The position numbers were made by a program, and so were the translations under genes. Shown in pieces: positions 1 to 12,900 of a DNA stretch of 64,000 bases (the first letter of the stretch is position 1; each line of letters begins with the position of its first letter). The stretch comes from Patagioenas fasciata (taxonomy: Eukaryota > Chordata > Aves > Columbiformes > Columbidae): NCBI RefSeq assembly GCF_037038585.1, contig NC_092523.1:26231501-26295500 (forward strand). The letters are read 5' to 3'. A model generated the notes under the pieces. That model did no database searches. It was not told where the DNA came from and saw only the letters and a list, made by a program, of their open reading frames with translations.

Positions 1-86
1 ATTCTATATAAGCAGTCTCTAACTAAGTTCTATAAGAAACAGTATACCAAATAATTCAATAAACTAAGACAGTCTATTCCCTAACA
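1..86 (-). mobile_element. LTR fragment cut by the left window edge
   Basis: This stretch aligns with 3426-3517 at about 88% identity by eye (roughly ten mismatches plus one 6-bp gap). The shared block ends in both copies at the same CCCTAACA, after which the sequences diverge completely. Read on the minus strand it begins TGTTAGGG, the expected 5' TG of a retroviral LTR, so this is the first 86 bases of an LTR whose remainder lies outside the window. Unlike the copy at 2860-3517, the bases beside it on the minus-strand 5' side are pyrimidine-rich, so no polypurine tract adjoins it. It may be a solo LTR or a separately inserted relative. Confidence 0.6.
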
Positions 87-2859
87 TTGGGAAGGAAGGA
101 CTTGTTTAATTTTTCTTCTATTCTTGCTCCAAACAACCACTGCTATCCATGGTTTCAGAAGAGTAACCATTACCAGTGTTTCCATACAAAGTAATGATCA
201 TGATAATGATGATAGTAATATTCTGTATTTGGGTACAGCCACAAGGAAATAAGGGGTGAGTGTGACCCCTTGTTTTAGGAAAGATATAGCCCCTGTTTAA
301 CAGCTGAGAATACCATCCTCTCAACCACTCCTTACTGTAGGTGTTTGTATGAACATAAATAATCCAGTGATAACAACATAAACCTCACTGTTTCACACTA
401 AAGCAGGATCTTGCCCTAGGTCTGTACACCAGGGTGTTTAAGCACTGAGCAGGGCAAAACTGGATCCTTCTTCGTATTTCCCCATTTTTGAGGCACAAGT
501 ACCTGTGCCTCAGCAGCTTCTCTCCCTGACTCAGGTTCCAGAGGTGTTGGTTATGAGATTGTCGCATTCCACAGCTGGCTGGCATGGAATGCCCTGGTTG
601 GCCCAGCCAGTGATGGTGAGCATCCCTTGGAGCTCTGGACCAAAGGTACCCAAAGGGCCATAGGAGATGACACACCCTCCAGGTACAGGCTCTCTTTCCA
701 TGTGGAGTGGGAAACTTAAGTGGGGCTGTTTTCCTGTAACAAGGAAGTGTATGTCAGAAAAAAGAGCATGTGGAGATGACAGGCATGTGATAGACCATAT
801 TCACAATAAATTCCATTTACCTTGCATATATTATCTGCTTGCTTCACCTGCACTGTGACTGCTAATTCATTTCTACCAAGAGTCTTTTTCTTATGCTAAT
901 GAGGTTCTGTTTAAACAATTGTTGCTAAAAACTCACTGAGTTGCTAAAGAAACGGTCTCTTTTTTTTTTTTTTTTTTCCCCCCAAAATGCAGAACAGTCC
1001 TTCCTTCACTCCCTGCCAGGCCTGAAAGGACAGTGTTGTTCCACTGGCAGTTTTAAGGTCTGTTATTTTACTCTTCATTAGGTCTAGAAGTCAGTATTTT
1101 ACATAGTTAAAGATCAAGAAATATTAGTTCTGGGAATTACATTTTGAGGAAGTCTTGACAGATAGCAAGGTATTATGTATAATTAACACCAAATAATCTA
1201 CAATTACAACATTATGCATATATAAAGGTTATTTTGGGGAAGTTAATGATATTTTAGAAAATATATGAGTGATTATTTTTACTCCCTCTGAAGTCTGAGA
1301 TTCTTCATGCCTTTGCAGATAGAGCAATATAAAAACAGTGTCAATTTTCATTTTAAAAGACCTGAATTCTTAATTTTGTATTCTGTAAAATGTCTGTAAC
1401 TGTCTGTAATGCTGATCTGTCTGTAACATCTCGAGATTACATCTGGGTGAGGTACCAAATAAAAAAACTGGTCTGTCTTTATTGAGGGAGGAGTTTATTT
1501 TCTGTATGTGGGGAAAACCAAGCCTGATGCTTACATCTTCCATGCTATAGTAGCTCATACAATAGGATTTTCAAGCAGGGAGGGGAAAAGTAAGTGTGAG
1601 AAGAATTACAATATTGTGGTAAGGAAATAAACTGAAAGTACTGACTGTATGCAGCTGTCCCATTACTTACCTGTATGGTAAAAAAGAGGTCGTTAGTAAT
1701 TTGAGGAGTTTAATTCACTTTTGTTCTGCCATTTAGGGAGGGTATAAAATAGAAGCATTGTAGAAGCACTTGACGCTGGAGCAAATCACTGCACAACACC
1801 CCAGCACTAGGAAATGTAAGTCTGCATCGTATCGCACATCTTTAGTGTGCAGATCATAAATAACCCTTTTGTCTCTGTTTTATTTTTCAACAATATTTAT
1901 TTTATTTCCCGTATTGGAGAGTAATCATTTCAGTAATGGACAGACAAGAGGCCGCCAACCTTTTTATCTCTGTGAGACCCAGCTACCAGCAGCTACTGTC
2001 CCTGGAGAGCTCAGCAGCCTTGATCTGCTCACAATCCATCCGTGGTGACCTGTGTGAGTCCTCTGTGGACTCTTCCCATCTTGTACAGCGGAATTTCCTT
2101 CCAAATTAAGGACCCTGGAGATGTTCAGCGCTCAGCTCTGCTGACTGATATTCCCCCCAGGGCCAGATCTGTGGAGAGCAGCTGTCCTGGAGGATAGACA
2201 TGGTTGGAAACAGCTCTGTCTCTCAAGATATGTCTCCAGTGCCTGTCCCCTACTCTGTGCCACTATAGTTGTGCCTGCCCATCTGCAGGATTTGGCACTC
2301 AACTTGCAGGTGACAGCATCACAACCTGCACAGCACAAAGACATTAGGGCTAGGAGCAGTTACTGCAATGGGGATGTCCACAGGTGGAGCAGGAATAAAG
2401 GCAGCCTCAGAAGGAGCCCTTCATAGCTCTGTGACTTCCCAGCACACTTTGAAAGGTCCACAAGCCTGAACAAGTGGTGTGATGGGATAAAGTAGTTTCT
2501 TTAGGAGCTGCTGGTGAAAGACAGGGTACAGGAAATATGATCAAACCATAGCCATGTCCAAGCACAGGTATAAAAGCACTGGAACTGTGTTTTGAATCTT
2601 TTTTCTTATTGAATTTGCAGATTTTTGGGATGCTTAATCCACTTTTAGGTCATACAGACCCAAGAAAATAAAAAATCTCACATAAAGCATGGACAGGTTT
2701 CACACTTTTTTCTTTTCAGGTGGAATCGTGCTTTGCACGGGCCATGCATGAGCACTATTTGTACAGTTTATGTGCAGTTAGCTGCTGTGTTATAAATGCA
2801 GTTCTGACTTGGTATTAGTCAAATTTCCTATTTAGACCAAACCAATCCTTGTTCCAGAA
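87..2859. other. Intergenic DNA between two LTR copies
   Basis: No gene is recognised. Open frames are short (96 codons or fewer) on both strands and resemble no family I know. A T18-C6 homopolymer junction lies at 960-983. Segments near 400-750 and 1930-2480 are more GC-rich than their surroundings and could be old repeat or retroviral remnants, but no motif supports that. Because the LTR at 2860-3517 has its polypurine tract on the other side, this interval is probably host flank and not proviral interior. Confidence 0.5.
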
Positions 2860-3517
2860 TGTAGGGCAACAAGTTGAACCTACGCATATTTACCTTCCAG
2901 GGAAGTTTCCCCAGGTTTCCCGTAGCAGTGACTCAGGCATGGATTCCAGAAATTCTTCCTAAATAAATCATTTATTTGCAAGGTACAGTGTAGAGCAGCT
3001 CAAGCTGGGTGCCTCCTGAAGAGATGCCCTCAGTGAAAAACAGCATAGACAATTATACCCCCAGAATCCGAGCATCTACCCGCTGTGCATCACTCCAGAC
3101 CAACTGCAAAATTAGAGTCTGAGGGGTCCCTGTTCTTCATTGGATCTCTTCATTTTCATCAGGTAGGCCATCAATCAAAGTCTTGACCATCAGTTGCTAT
3201 TTTGCACCTGCAGCTGGAGAAAAATAAGTTCTTGGCAAATCGAAACATTCTTCTATTTTGTCTTCTGTTAGATGCAGTTCTGTTCATTTACTTATCTCCA
3301 AGGATGCAGCTCCCTTTATCTTCTAGCTTGAAGACTCTGTGGTCTTTTTTACTTAATGAAGCAGAAAGTTCAAAGGTTCACAGCTTGCAGAAGTTATGCT
3401 AAACAGGCTTACTTATGCTAAGTGAATTCTATATAAACAGTTTCTAAACAAGTTCTATGAGAAGCAGGATACGGATACCAAACAATTCAATAAGCTAAGG
3501 CAGTCTATTCCCTAACA
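2860..3517 (-). mobile_element. Endogenous retrovirus LTR, 658 bp, minus orientation
   Basis: On the minus strand the element begins TGTTAGGG (3517 downward) and ends GCCCTACA (at 2860), giving the TG...CA ends with short inverted termini typical of LTRs. A minus-strand AATAAA lies at 2976-2971, about 110 bases before the 3' end, which gives a plausible U3/R/U5 layout. A TATATAG motif lies near 3437-3431. The 5' end is shared with the copy at 1-86. A purine tract sits immediately outside the 5' end on the minus strand (3547-3518), the arrangement of a 3' LTR. The flanks cagaa and cctct do not match as a 5-bp target duplication, which fits a 3' LTR still joined to internal sequence. The family (possibly ERVL-like) is not certain. 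Confidence 0.65.
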
Positions 3518-3547
3518 CCTCTTCTTCCATCTCTTCCTTTTCTTTTC
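3518..3547 (-). other. Polypurine tract beside the LTR
   Basis: On the minus strand 29 of 30 bases are purines (the exception pairs with the A at 3529), and the tract ends exactly where the LTR TGTTAGGG begins. Retroviral reverse transcription primes plus-strand synthesis from such a tract directly 5' of the 3' LTR. This fixes the orientation of the provirus and marks 2860-3517 as its 3' LTR. Confidence 0.6.
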
Positions 3548-3960
3548 ACATTTACTCTCCTGTTTCTTTTTCTTTTGTTTTGTGATACTTCATTTCCTGG
3601 TTCACCCTCCAAGTAAACAATGAGGGGTAGCAAACCTCACGGGGGAAGACAGCATCAAAGATTTTGGACTCTGACTACCATCCTTTAACAGATCACACCG
3701 GCCATGTTAAGATTGATCTCGTCTCTGTGTCAGGTCCCACCACCAGAGATTTTTTGCTTGTAGCCTGTTACAGGCAGAATAAGGAAAAACACCATCCTGT
3801 GGTGTAGCTGTGCGGTTCACAGTCTGAGCCTGCAAGTTGGTTAGTCCATGAAACAGGAGCAGAAGAAGCAGTGTTCAAATGCCTGAGACCCCACAGTCTC
3901 GCACCTGCATGAAAAAGCAGCCAGAGACTGCTTCCTTTGAATATCAGGGAAAAAAAAAAA
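3548..3960 (-). mobile_element. Probable degraded proviral interior 5' of the 3' LTR
   Basis: This is inferred from position only. On the minus strand it precedes the polypurine tract and would be the 3' part of the retroviral internal region. The first ~65 bases remain purine-rich on the minus strand, and an A12 run ends the interval near 3950-3961. No reading frame of useful length and no recognisable retroviral domain survives. The outer boundary is a guess, set where GC-richer sequence gives way to AT-rich DNA. Confidence 0.35.
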
Positions 3961-6900
3961 ATACTTAAAGAGGCAGGAACTTATGGATTCATTTGTTCCG
4001 GTTGATAGAAACCATTAAATGTTTGCAAAGCAGTTTTTCTCTGTAACAATACAGTTAACAGGAAAAAATTAGACAAAATATATGTTTGCAAGAATAGTAA
4101 CAGCAGGATTCTGTATGAGCTTTGCATTTGGCAGGGTGTTCTTTCTGCTCCTCCATAAAGGAAAGACCTCTTAATGTATAACTTCTGTGGCATTGTAAAC
4201 AAATAAAAGAAGACATAAATCTTTGCCCTTAAAATTGACTGAAGTTATGTGATGCACAGACACAGACGAGATATAATTCTGAACTACTGCATTCTTCAGG
4301 GCTGACAAAATTCTTGTAGACCAGGACTTTTAAAATCAACAGGGGGAACCTGGTTATAATAAATTAGCAGAAATTACATGGCCCGAATTCCATGTTAAAT
4401 GGGTCAAATGTTAGTACTGGCTGTGAGAAAATAAAAAGAAGCCACTGAGAGAGCATTAATAAAAGATTCACAAAAAGAACCAGCTAAAGCTGTATCCAGA
4501 CCGTGACAGCAACAGTAGGGCTGTGGGACAGTTGTCAAAAACGATACTCAGTAGAGCATTAAGACTTCACGTGAGAAGACAAATATCTCAAACCCTAAGT
4601 ATTAAAGCTATCCCCATCAGAACGTGCACTGACATTGACATTGATTGCCACACACTGTAATGCAAATTAAATGGCTCTGATGCCTATTCTTTCTGTCCTG
4701 CATTTCTAAATTTGCTGTATCAAAGAGACTCACAGTATTCCTAGCATCAGGTCTCAACTCTATTACAACAAAGAAACTGCAGAGGACACGTAATTTCAAA
4801 ACCACTATTTGATCTTGTGTAGTCAGTATATGTTGCGGTCTTATATAGCACTCACCTCTTCCAAAAAGTAAGGCTTGCCTAAGACCATATAACAAAGCTG
4901 GCAGAGCAGAATATGATTTAGGATCAACCACCTACCATATGGCACTCATTTCTCCTTCCTATGCTGCTTCTTGATCATGCTAAGGTAGTCACAGCTCCAG
5001 CAACAGAAATAAGAGGAGTTGTTTATTTTCCTCAGTGTAGTAATGATAACTCAGGCCACAGTGACAAGTAATTGAAACAACAGGGGTCTCAGAGATACTT
5101 AGAAGCAGAGATCTTAAAATATACAGAAACCGGTGTAGACAAATGGAATGTGTAACTAATAAATTGCCAGCTATCTGCAGTATAATATTACAGCCCAAAT
5201 TCAGTCATTCCAGAGACTTCCACAGTGCCACTTGCTATTTTTCAGAGTATAAATCTCCGTTAGGCTGAGGCTAAAATAACGGCAATAATAATAATAATTA
5301 GTTGTTCACACATACATTTGCCTGAGGGGATTTCCACTTGTAAATGCCAGGCAGGTGAAGAGTAAATTTAACACCAAGGTGTGACAATGATCACATCCAA
5401 TTAAGGATCTATTGCTGTGTGGTACTGGGTATCTGTGGCCTAAAGCTGATGAGGAGTTAATCAAGTAAATAGTGATCTTTATAAATATTGTTGACTTATT
5501 GTATCATGTTGTGCTAGCCTGAAAACATGCTATATTATACTGGCTACAGATTTAGAGATTAAAAACAAAACAAAGTGATTTTTTTCCATAGTTGTATTTG
5601 CCCTAAACAGATGTCATGGAGCCCTTGATTTTAAGCTCTCAGGAAGGAAGGATGCAATCTTCAAGGTAAGCCTTATGCTATCAGACCCACTGATGTGCAT
5701 TTCTCTGTGTTCTTTATTAGATGAGATTGTGTTTGATATTTTTCATTTGCCTTTATGATCTATTAATATCACTTTACATAGGTATCACTCTATTTTCTGT
5801 ATCATTTTATCCAGTGCTTTTGCTTTTAAGATGGTTCTAGAATTTATAGTACAATTCCATGTCCTGTATGCATTTTGGGCATATATCATACTTAACAGAA
5901 AGTTTTGCAAACCCATAGTTTTACATTGTAATGAGATACAGACAGATTAAGGCTATTTTAGTACTTTGGCTACTGGATGGCAGATGAAGGGCAATACGAT
6001 TAAATGCAAGATAAAACTGTGAGCTGAATGATAAAACCAGACAAGTATATGAAAGATTCTTCTGTCAGAGGTTTTTCTTATTTGTCATGTAAATATTGCC
6101 TGAATGCACTATTACTGCAACTGAAGTTTGTAATTTTGCAGCTAGTAATTCTCTATTAGAGGTATCATTTCATTTATCACTATGGGGGGTTTTTTTGGAA
6201 GAATAAGAAATGTGACAAAGTCATGTAACAATAATCTCCCTTAACCCATGCTAATCTGGTTGTATTGTTTATTTCTAGCAGCATGCACCATTTCCCAGGG
6301 CTGAGATCTAACAAGGTACCACAAGGGATGCCACATGGCTCTGCAATGTATAAAATCAGTATCTGGCTCCAAAAAAGTGTTAAAAAAAAAAAGGGGGGGG
6401 GGGGGGGCGGCGGAAGTCGGGTTGCCAGGGTCTCTACATCTTCATCAGGGAGAGGTATGTACATCTGGTAGGTGGTTAATATGCTGAGTGGGGAAGCACC
6501 AGGAATTAGCCAGTAGGATATGCTGAGCAGCAGGGTCTACTCAAACATCCTTGCAAATTATTTCTGCTATCAAAGAGTGGAAGAGTGGAGAAAAAAGGGA
6601 TGTAACACTCCAGCAACCTCATCTGATCTTTTTCAGGACCCAAGGTGATATCAGTTTTGGAAAGGTCCATAGCTTGGAGATCCCTGTGGTGCACTGGGGA
6701 GTGTGATGGGCTTTGGTTTCAGCCCACTGCCCCTGAGCTGCTGAGGAAATTACCTTGATTTTTAGGGTGTCAGTATGTAAAGAATGGAGATGTGAACACT
6801 TGGGGTTATCTCTGTGGTAACACAATCTTTGCACCAGGAAAAAATAGGACCTCCATTGCCAGCAATATTCCAACTCATTTTTTTTATCAAGACACAGAAA

Positions 6901-9900
6901 AACAGTCTGATCCAGGTTTTTGGGATGTGGCTGGAGCACCTGAGCCTCACACCACCAATGCACACTAGTTCTAGCGTGGGACAAGGTTTGCAGGGATTTG
7001 CTGATGTTGCTGGTGTTTCTTGCTGAAAGGCTGCCTGCCTACCTGCTGATGCAGCTTTGGAGGAAGACGCTGCTCACCATAAGCTACCTGAGCAAATTGT
7101 AGGCTCCGTGTAAGTTGCAAAAATTACTGGCCAAAGATTTTGAAAAATGAATACATTTGTTCTCAAGCTATTTATGAACAGGAAAAAAACAAACCAAAAC
7201 AAACTCATAAAAACCAGTGATTGCTTGAATGTGCTTTGTTTGCCTGGCATTAATGGATATCTGAAGGAGCTCAGTTGCATGACTCATTCAGTCAAGCTGT
7301 AGAGATAATCAAAGGGGGTGAGAAATACTTTCAAAGGATCCCATTCTGCATTCTTCAAACATCCCAAACTCCCAGTGAATTCAGTACAGAAGAATTAAGA
7401 TGAGATTTTCATCCTTGCAGGTCCCCTGCCTCCCTGGTACTTTGTGTACAGCAGAACTGAAACTAAATCGTCTCCCAGAGCTCATATGGGAGCTGCACAA
7501 TTGGCTCTTTCCGTGTGACATTTTTTACATGCATTTCCAGTCCCTGAGCTGGATCTAAGCAGTTCACATGTGACCTGCTGCCTGTCCCCTGCCACACTCT
7601 TTCCATAAGGCCCTTCCCATCACCTGGGGATGGAGACCTGCTGTGCAGCCCTGGGTGTCTTGGTAACGAGCTATCTGGCTGCTCTTGCTGAAGTTCCGAG
7701 GTCCCTCAAGGATGTGTGACACCCAGGAGTAAAATGGAATTATCACTATAAAAAAATCTGATCTTTTCATGTCTATAATTTGTTCCCATGTTTGTGTGTT
7801 ATTGCATTGCATTAAGCTCCTTCTAAAAATAAAAAGCTACAGTTCATAATCAGAGAGAGAGAGAATAATGCTGGGAATCCCAGATTACTGAAAAAGAGAG
7901 GAAAACAACAACACAAAATTGCTGCCAGAGATGATTAAAGACACTTCAAAATTTTATGGGGAACAGCCTGCAAAATTGCTACAGAAAATGGTGGGAGATA
8001 AGGCAGAACAGGAGTTGCTTATCAGAGGAAGAAGTTGGAGACCTTTTTTGGAAAAAAGTAGTCATATGAAAATATCCTCTCTGGTCTCCAAAAACAAAAG
8101 GTGCCAAGAGCAGATATAACTAAGGAACATAGAGATGATCAGTGTCCCATGCTTCATTCAACTGGGCAATCAAGATAATTGCAAAGTATGGGAAAGATTG
8201 ATTAATGGCCAAGGCAGACATTGAATTGACCTTTCCTTTATTGCTAAAGCAGTACATTTAAATAGTCTCCACTTAGCAGGGTTTAAAATAGAAAAGTGAG
8301 CTGTTATAGATATAGTAAATGTGTAACTAAGAATGCATGATCTAACACCCCTATTCTGTACCTTGCTTCCCGCTTTTAATAACCACATCGTCTTATTTGA
8401 ATACAAATTACTTTAATTTCTTGAATCCATGCTCCAACAGCAGTACTAGTTACTATCTCATATATATGAATTTATTTAATGGTAGTAAAATAAATATAGT
8501 TTTAAATATTTTCAAATTGAAAATACAAAGATGTAGTGGTCAGTGTCACTCAGTGAACTGGCATCAGTCATCTTATTCAGGGGAACAGGATCAGGGGAGT
8601 TGAAACACACTCCTCACGCTGGGAGGCCCAGGTTCAGCGATAAATGAATTTATCCAGGGCTTTCTTGGTGGTACCTGCTGCTAGGATAGCCTGGCATATC
8701 TGCAGCTGGGTAATCTGAGCTGCTGCGTGTTCACATCAAGAGATTTTGGCTCAGTGACCCACAGCTGGGGCCCATGGATCTGTCACAGCACCAGTGACAG
8801 CAGTGACAGAGAACAGATGCAAATCTCAAGGAGGAAGAGAATTTGCTAAGGTAACCAAGCAGGTGAGAGCAGTAGACTTCAGGGCACAGCAGTGCTGCTG
8901 CAGGGAAGCCAGGACCCAAGTGTGTCTAGGGAATATCTCCCTTTGGAGAAGGGTTTAATTTACCTTTTTTATACAAAACATCCCTCTCTAAAGTGAGAAA
9001 TACAGCAAGCTTGGCTCTATAAGGTGACCCTAATAGCAAATGTAGATGAGAAGCAGAGGTAGGCACAGATACTTCTCGACAGCAGAGAGTGGGAATGAAT
9101 GATGCTGGATTTTGCCTGGAGGCAACCCAGGGCAGCAGTATTGTCAGATCTCGCACAGAGATAGCGCGCTGTGTATCCTGCCATCAACAAGGGCTGGGCT
9201 GCAAGCGGTGTGGGCCTGAGCACCGCCGAGCCTGCTGGGGAGGGCTCAGTTTCTCACTGAGCTTCCGTGATACCTCCGAAAGAGTCACAGTGTTTTCTCA
9301 GCCGCTGAATTGAAGAACAGTGTGTAGTGCTCAGGGCTGTTTGCTGAACAGTGCTCTTCCTCACAGGCAGGTCTGCAGGGAAAAGAGAAGGAAGTTAATT
9401 AGTAACACTGGAAGGCATTTAGGCAAAAAAAAGCATATTTGGAAAAAATCCACACCAGCCTCTGTGGTATAATGCAGGTGAAATCAATGGATTTCTACAG
9501 AAAGTGTTTTTGCAGAAATTCACAAAATCTGCAGGGAAATTATGACATTAAGCAATGCTTGCAACTGCAGAATGGTGTTTGAAGCAAAAAATGTTACGTG
9601 TTATTCATTCGTAGTAGTCAATTCCCCCCCAACCAGAGTGTTAGCCTTTTAATTTTGTAGAGTCGAAAGCCATTGACATATTGTATAAAAAGTTTTCTTC
9701 CGTGAGTTATCTCTATTAAGCAGAAACAATCTTGATCACCAGCATTGGATCAGATATTCAGCTCATGTAAATCAGCAGAACTCCTCTGGTGTCAATGAAA
9801 CCACCTTGATTTACAGTAGCATGAGATCTGAGCAGTGTATTGCTTTGAAAAATTGAGGTGTACGTTTATTCATTGTTTTAAAGGTAGACGCTTGTTGTGC

Positions 9901-12900
9901 TCTGCTGGGACGCAGCCTTGCTGTGTCAGGCAGCTCCACTGAGGTCTGTGCAGGCTCTGGAGGACCAGGACTTGCTTACAACCTGTACTTTGCAGGATCA
10001 GCTCCTTGCTGAATAGGAGCAACTCCAGCACTTCCTGAGGAATGTCTCTTTACCCTAGCCCATCAAAAACGCACTTGCAATGGCAATTAATTGGTTCTGG
10101 GATACCCTCCAATGCAAATGGCCAGATCCAAAGCCCTCTGCTTTGCTGGCTTCAAAGGGTACCAGCTTAGTCTCAAGGGTGTCAGTTTTGGGACCAGTGC
10201 TGGTGCTTTATATGCATCTAGGTCACATTTCATCTGTGACCAAACACGTGAGCTGTGATCCTGTGCTGATCTCCAAATGGGTGTTGGGCCACGTGGAACC
10301 GTTTTTAAGCCCACTGCTCCAGTTGCTGCAGCATGGGTGTGAGAGTGGAGTGGGGCTACACAAGTGCGTGGGGGTTCTGATACCTGTTTGCATTTGCTGG
10401 CCTGCACCCAGGTTTTGTAGTCCTGTTCATATAGCACTGGCAGGCAGATGAGACTCCAGAGCTGGTCTTATTGAGAAAGTTGCTTTAATCAATTAAATAT
10501 GTTAAAAACAAACAAACAAACAAAACTAGTAAGGAAATGTATACTTTGTAATATGAAAATGTGGCTGCATTTTAAACAAGAGAGCAACAAACTGTTTTGG
10601 AGACTACAGAAGGTGCTGTCAGGTTGCAGCAGGGTTTGGTTGTGTGTTTATATTGCATTAAATGCCATAGAACTGGTGATTCAACGTGGTGAGAAGTAGA
10701 GTACTTCTGTCTAGTGCTGAGCATTTTCCATTCTCATTGACTTTGTTGGAGGAAGCTGAGGGAGCTCTGCACCTTGGAAGGTGATTGCAAGTGCTGACAT
10801 TTGAATTGTATTAATAAAATGGGTTCACTTAGTGGGATATGGATTTCCCCTCCCCCTAAGTTTCAAATACTACTGCTCCTTAAAGTAGGAACAAACATTT
10901 TACTTATGGGTAGAATGCATTTATTGGTAATTTTCACATAAATCAACTTATATGAAAATGTATTCATAATCCAGGCTTTCTCTATAGTGATAAAATGTTT
11001 CTGCTTCTGTGGTAGAAAATAGCTTATTATGCAAACAGCATTGCCAGTGTTACATTATGCATGGGAGTCACCTGGAGAACATCACAAAAGCTTCAACCAA
11101 AAGGAAAAAAAAGAGGGGAGAAAATCGGGTGTTCCATTTACTGCACCACTTGCCTATTATAATTAGCTGTAAATGAGCTGATATCTGTACTTTGAAATGT
11201 ATTTCATACATGCCTTGGTAACACTATACAAATAAGAAAAGCAGAACAGAATGGAAGAATACAAAACTCACCAAGGAATGGCCTTGCAAAATGTCACCCC
11301 AATTAAAAAGGGAATGCCAGTTGCCATTTTGAAACTGGTTACTTGTATTTATTTTGAAAATGCCTTGATTGTATTTATATACTACTTGATTTAATTCAGG
11401 ATGCTGCAAGTTCCCACTGGACTGTCATTATTATGAACGACATTACTGAGAAGTTTAATTAAATAAGATCTGCTCAGGCTAAAAGACGTATTTTCTCAGA
11501 TTTTTTTTTTTTTAATAACGATGCAGAAAGATTAGTTCCAGCATGATCACCCAAGGCCCAATGTCTCATGTGGCCTTTCTTCTTGAGGGATAAGAAGGTG
11601 GTTTTAAAGGAAAGTGGGTGAATCAATGCAATAATGTAAGTCCTCTGGAGACAGTGAATTCTTGTAGTTGTTCCTGTAGCACATCTTTTGGGAAGTTCTG
11701 GAGAAGCGTTGTGCATCAGAGCAGCTCTTGCCTAGACTGCATTTAGAGTCGGGCTTGTTCAAGATGAAGTCTCTGTGATTTTGTAGTGAGAGGACTAGTA
11801 TTCAAGTAATTCTAAGTGTTTCAGAAACCACTCAGGTTCGGGAATGTATATGACTGCACCAGCCCTCTCTTGGCCACTGTCTTTACGCCTACAATGTTGT
11901 TACATCTCTTAAATCTTCGCTGGAGGGATTCTTTTGGCTACAGTCCTCTTGCAGTGGCCAGATGTTTCCATTGTCTTCTCTATATCAGCTTGTAAACAGT
12001 GGGCTCTTGACTTCTCTGATATTCTTGGCTGTGTCTATAATCAAATTGAGTAACTTGTATTTCCCTGAATCACTTGAAACTCTGAAAATGTGTCAGACAA
12101 TTGGAGATGGTTTAAATCTCACTTCAGCATCCACAAGATATGGATGCAGGCAAACAAGAAGATAATCAGAAGGCACTTTTGTTACTGGCAACACTTTGAT
12201 CTGAGACAGCTCATGTGCTTGATGGTTTTCACTTAACTGTCTTTTGGAGACACCACTGGGGAATGATGAAAAACATCACAGAAGAAAAACATGGTGCTAG
12301 CATTGCATACATATATTATATATATTTTAAACCCTGTAGTATGTATACATACGCAAGCATATGTGTATCTATATCTAGAAATCCAAGACTCAGAAAGGAG
12401 AAATATAATCTGTGACTTCATTTAAGGCCAACAGACTGATCCTGGAGTACAATGTCTTCAGTAAGAGACAATATCATGACAGGAATCTGGGTCAAAATAC
12501 TCACAGAAATAGCTGTTTGAGAAGTCACAATTAATATGTGGCAAAGAAATAACATTTCTGAAAGGTAGTAACTGAAGCTGCATTTTTTTTTTTCTTATGG
12601 AGGCTACATGAGAAGACTCTGTGACTCATAAGGGAAATCCAGAATATTAGATGAAAAGAGAATGGCAGAAAGTAATGACCAACAAAAATAGCATATAGAG
12701 ATGCACTGAAAACCAACATAATCAAAGATAACGCCTGATATTTGGGAAGATATGCAAAATTGAAATGGCTTAGGTTACTTTGCAAGAGTGCATATGCCAG
12801 CAGATTGTGTACCGCATGGACAAAGAAGATGACAACGAAATCAGTAGCTCTGAGCAATTCCTTCTTTGAACAATGGACACTGCTGAAGGTGAGTGGAATA

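Noticed and set aside
87-2859. Proviral interior between the two LTR copies
   Set aside because: The purine tract lies on the outer side of the LTR at 2860-3517, the side flanking 86 has no purine tract on the correct strand, and no retroviral frame is seen.
9690-9735. Short match to the Y RNA 5' stem ('gtgagttatctc')
   Set aside because: Only a dozen bases agree; the preceding GGCTGGTCCG start, the 3' complementary stem and a terminal T run are absent.
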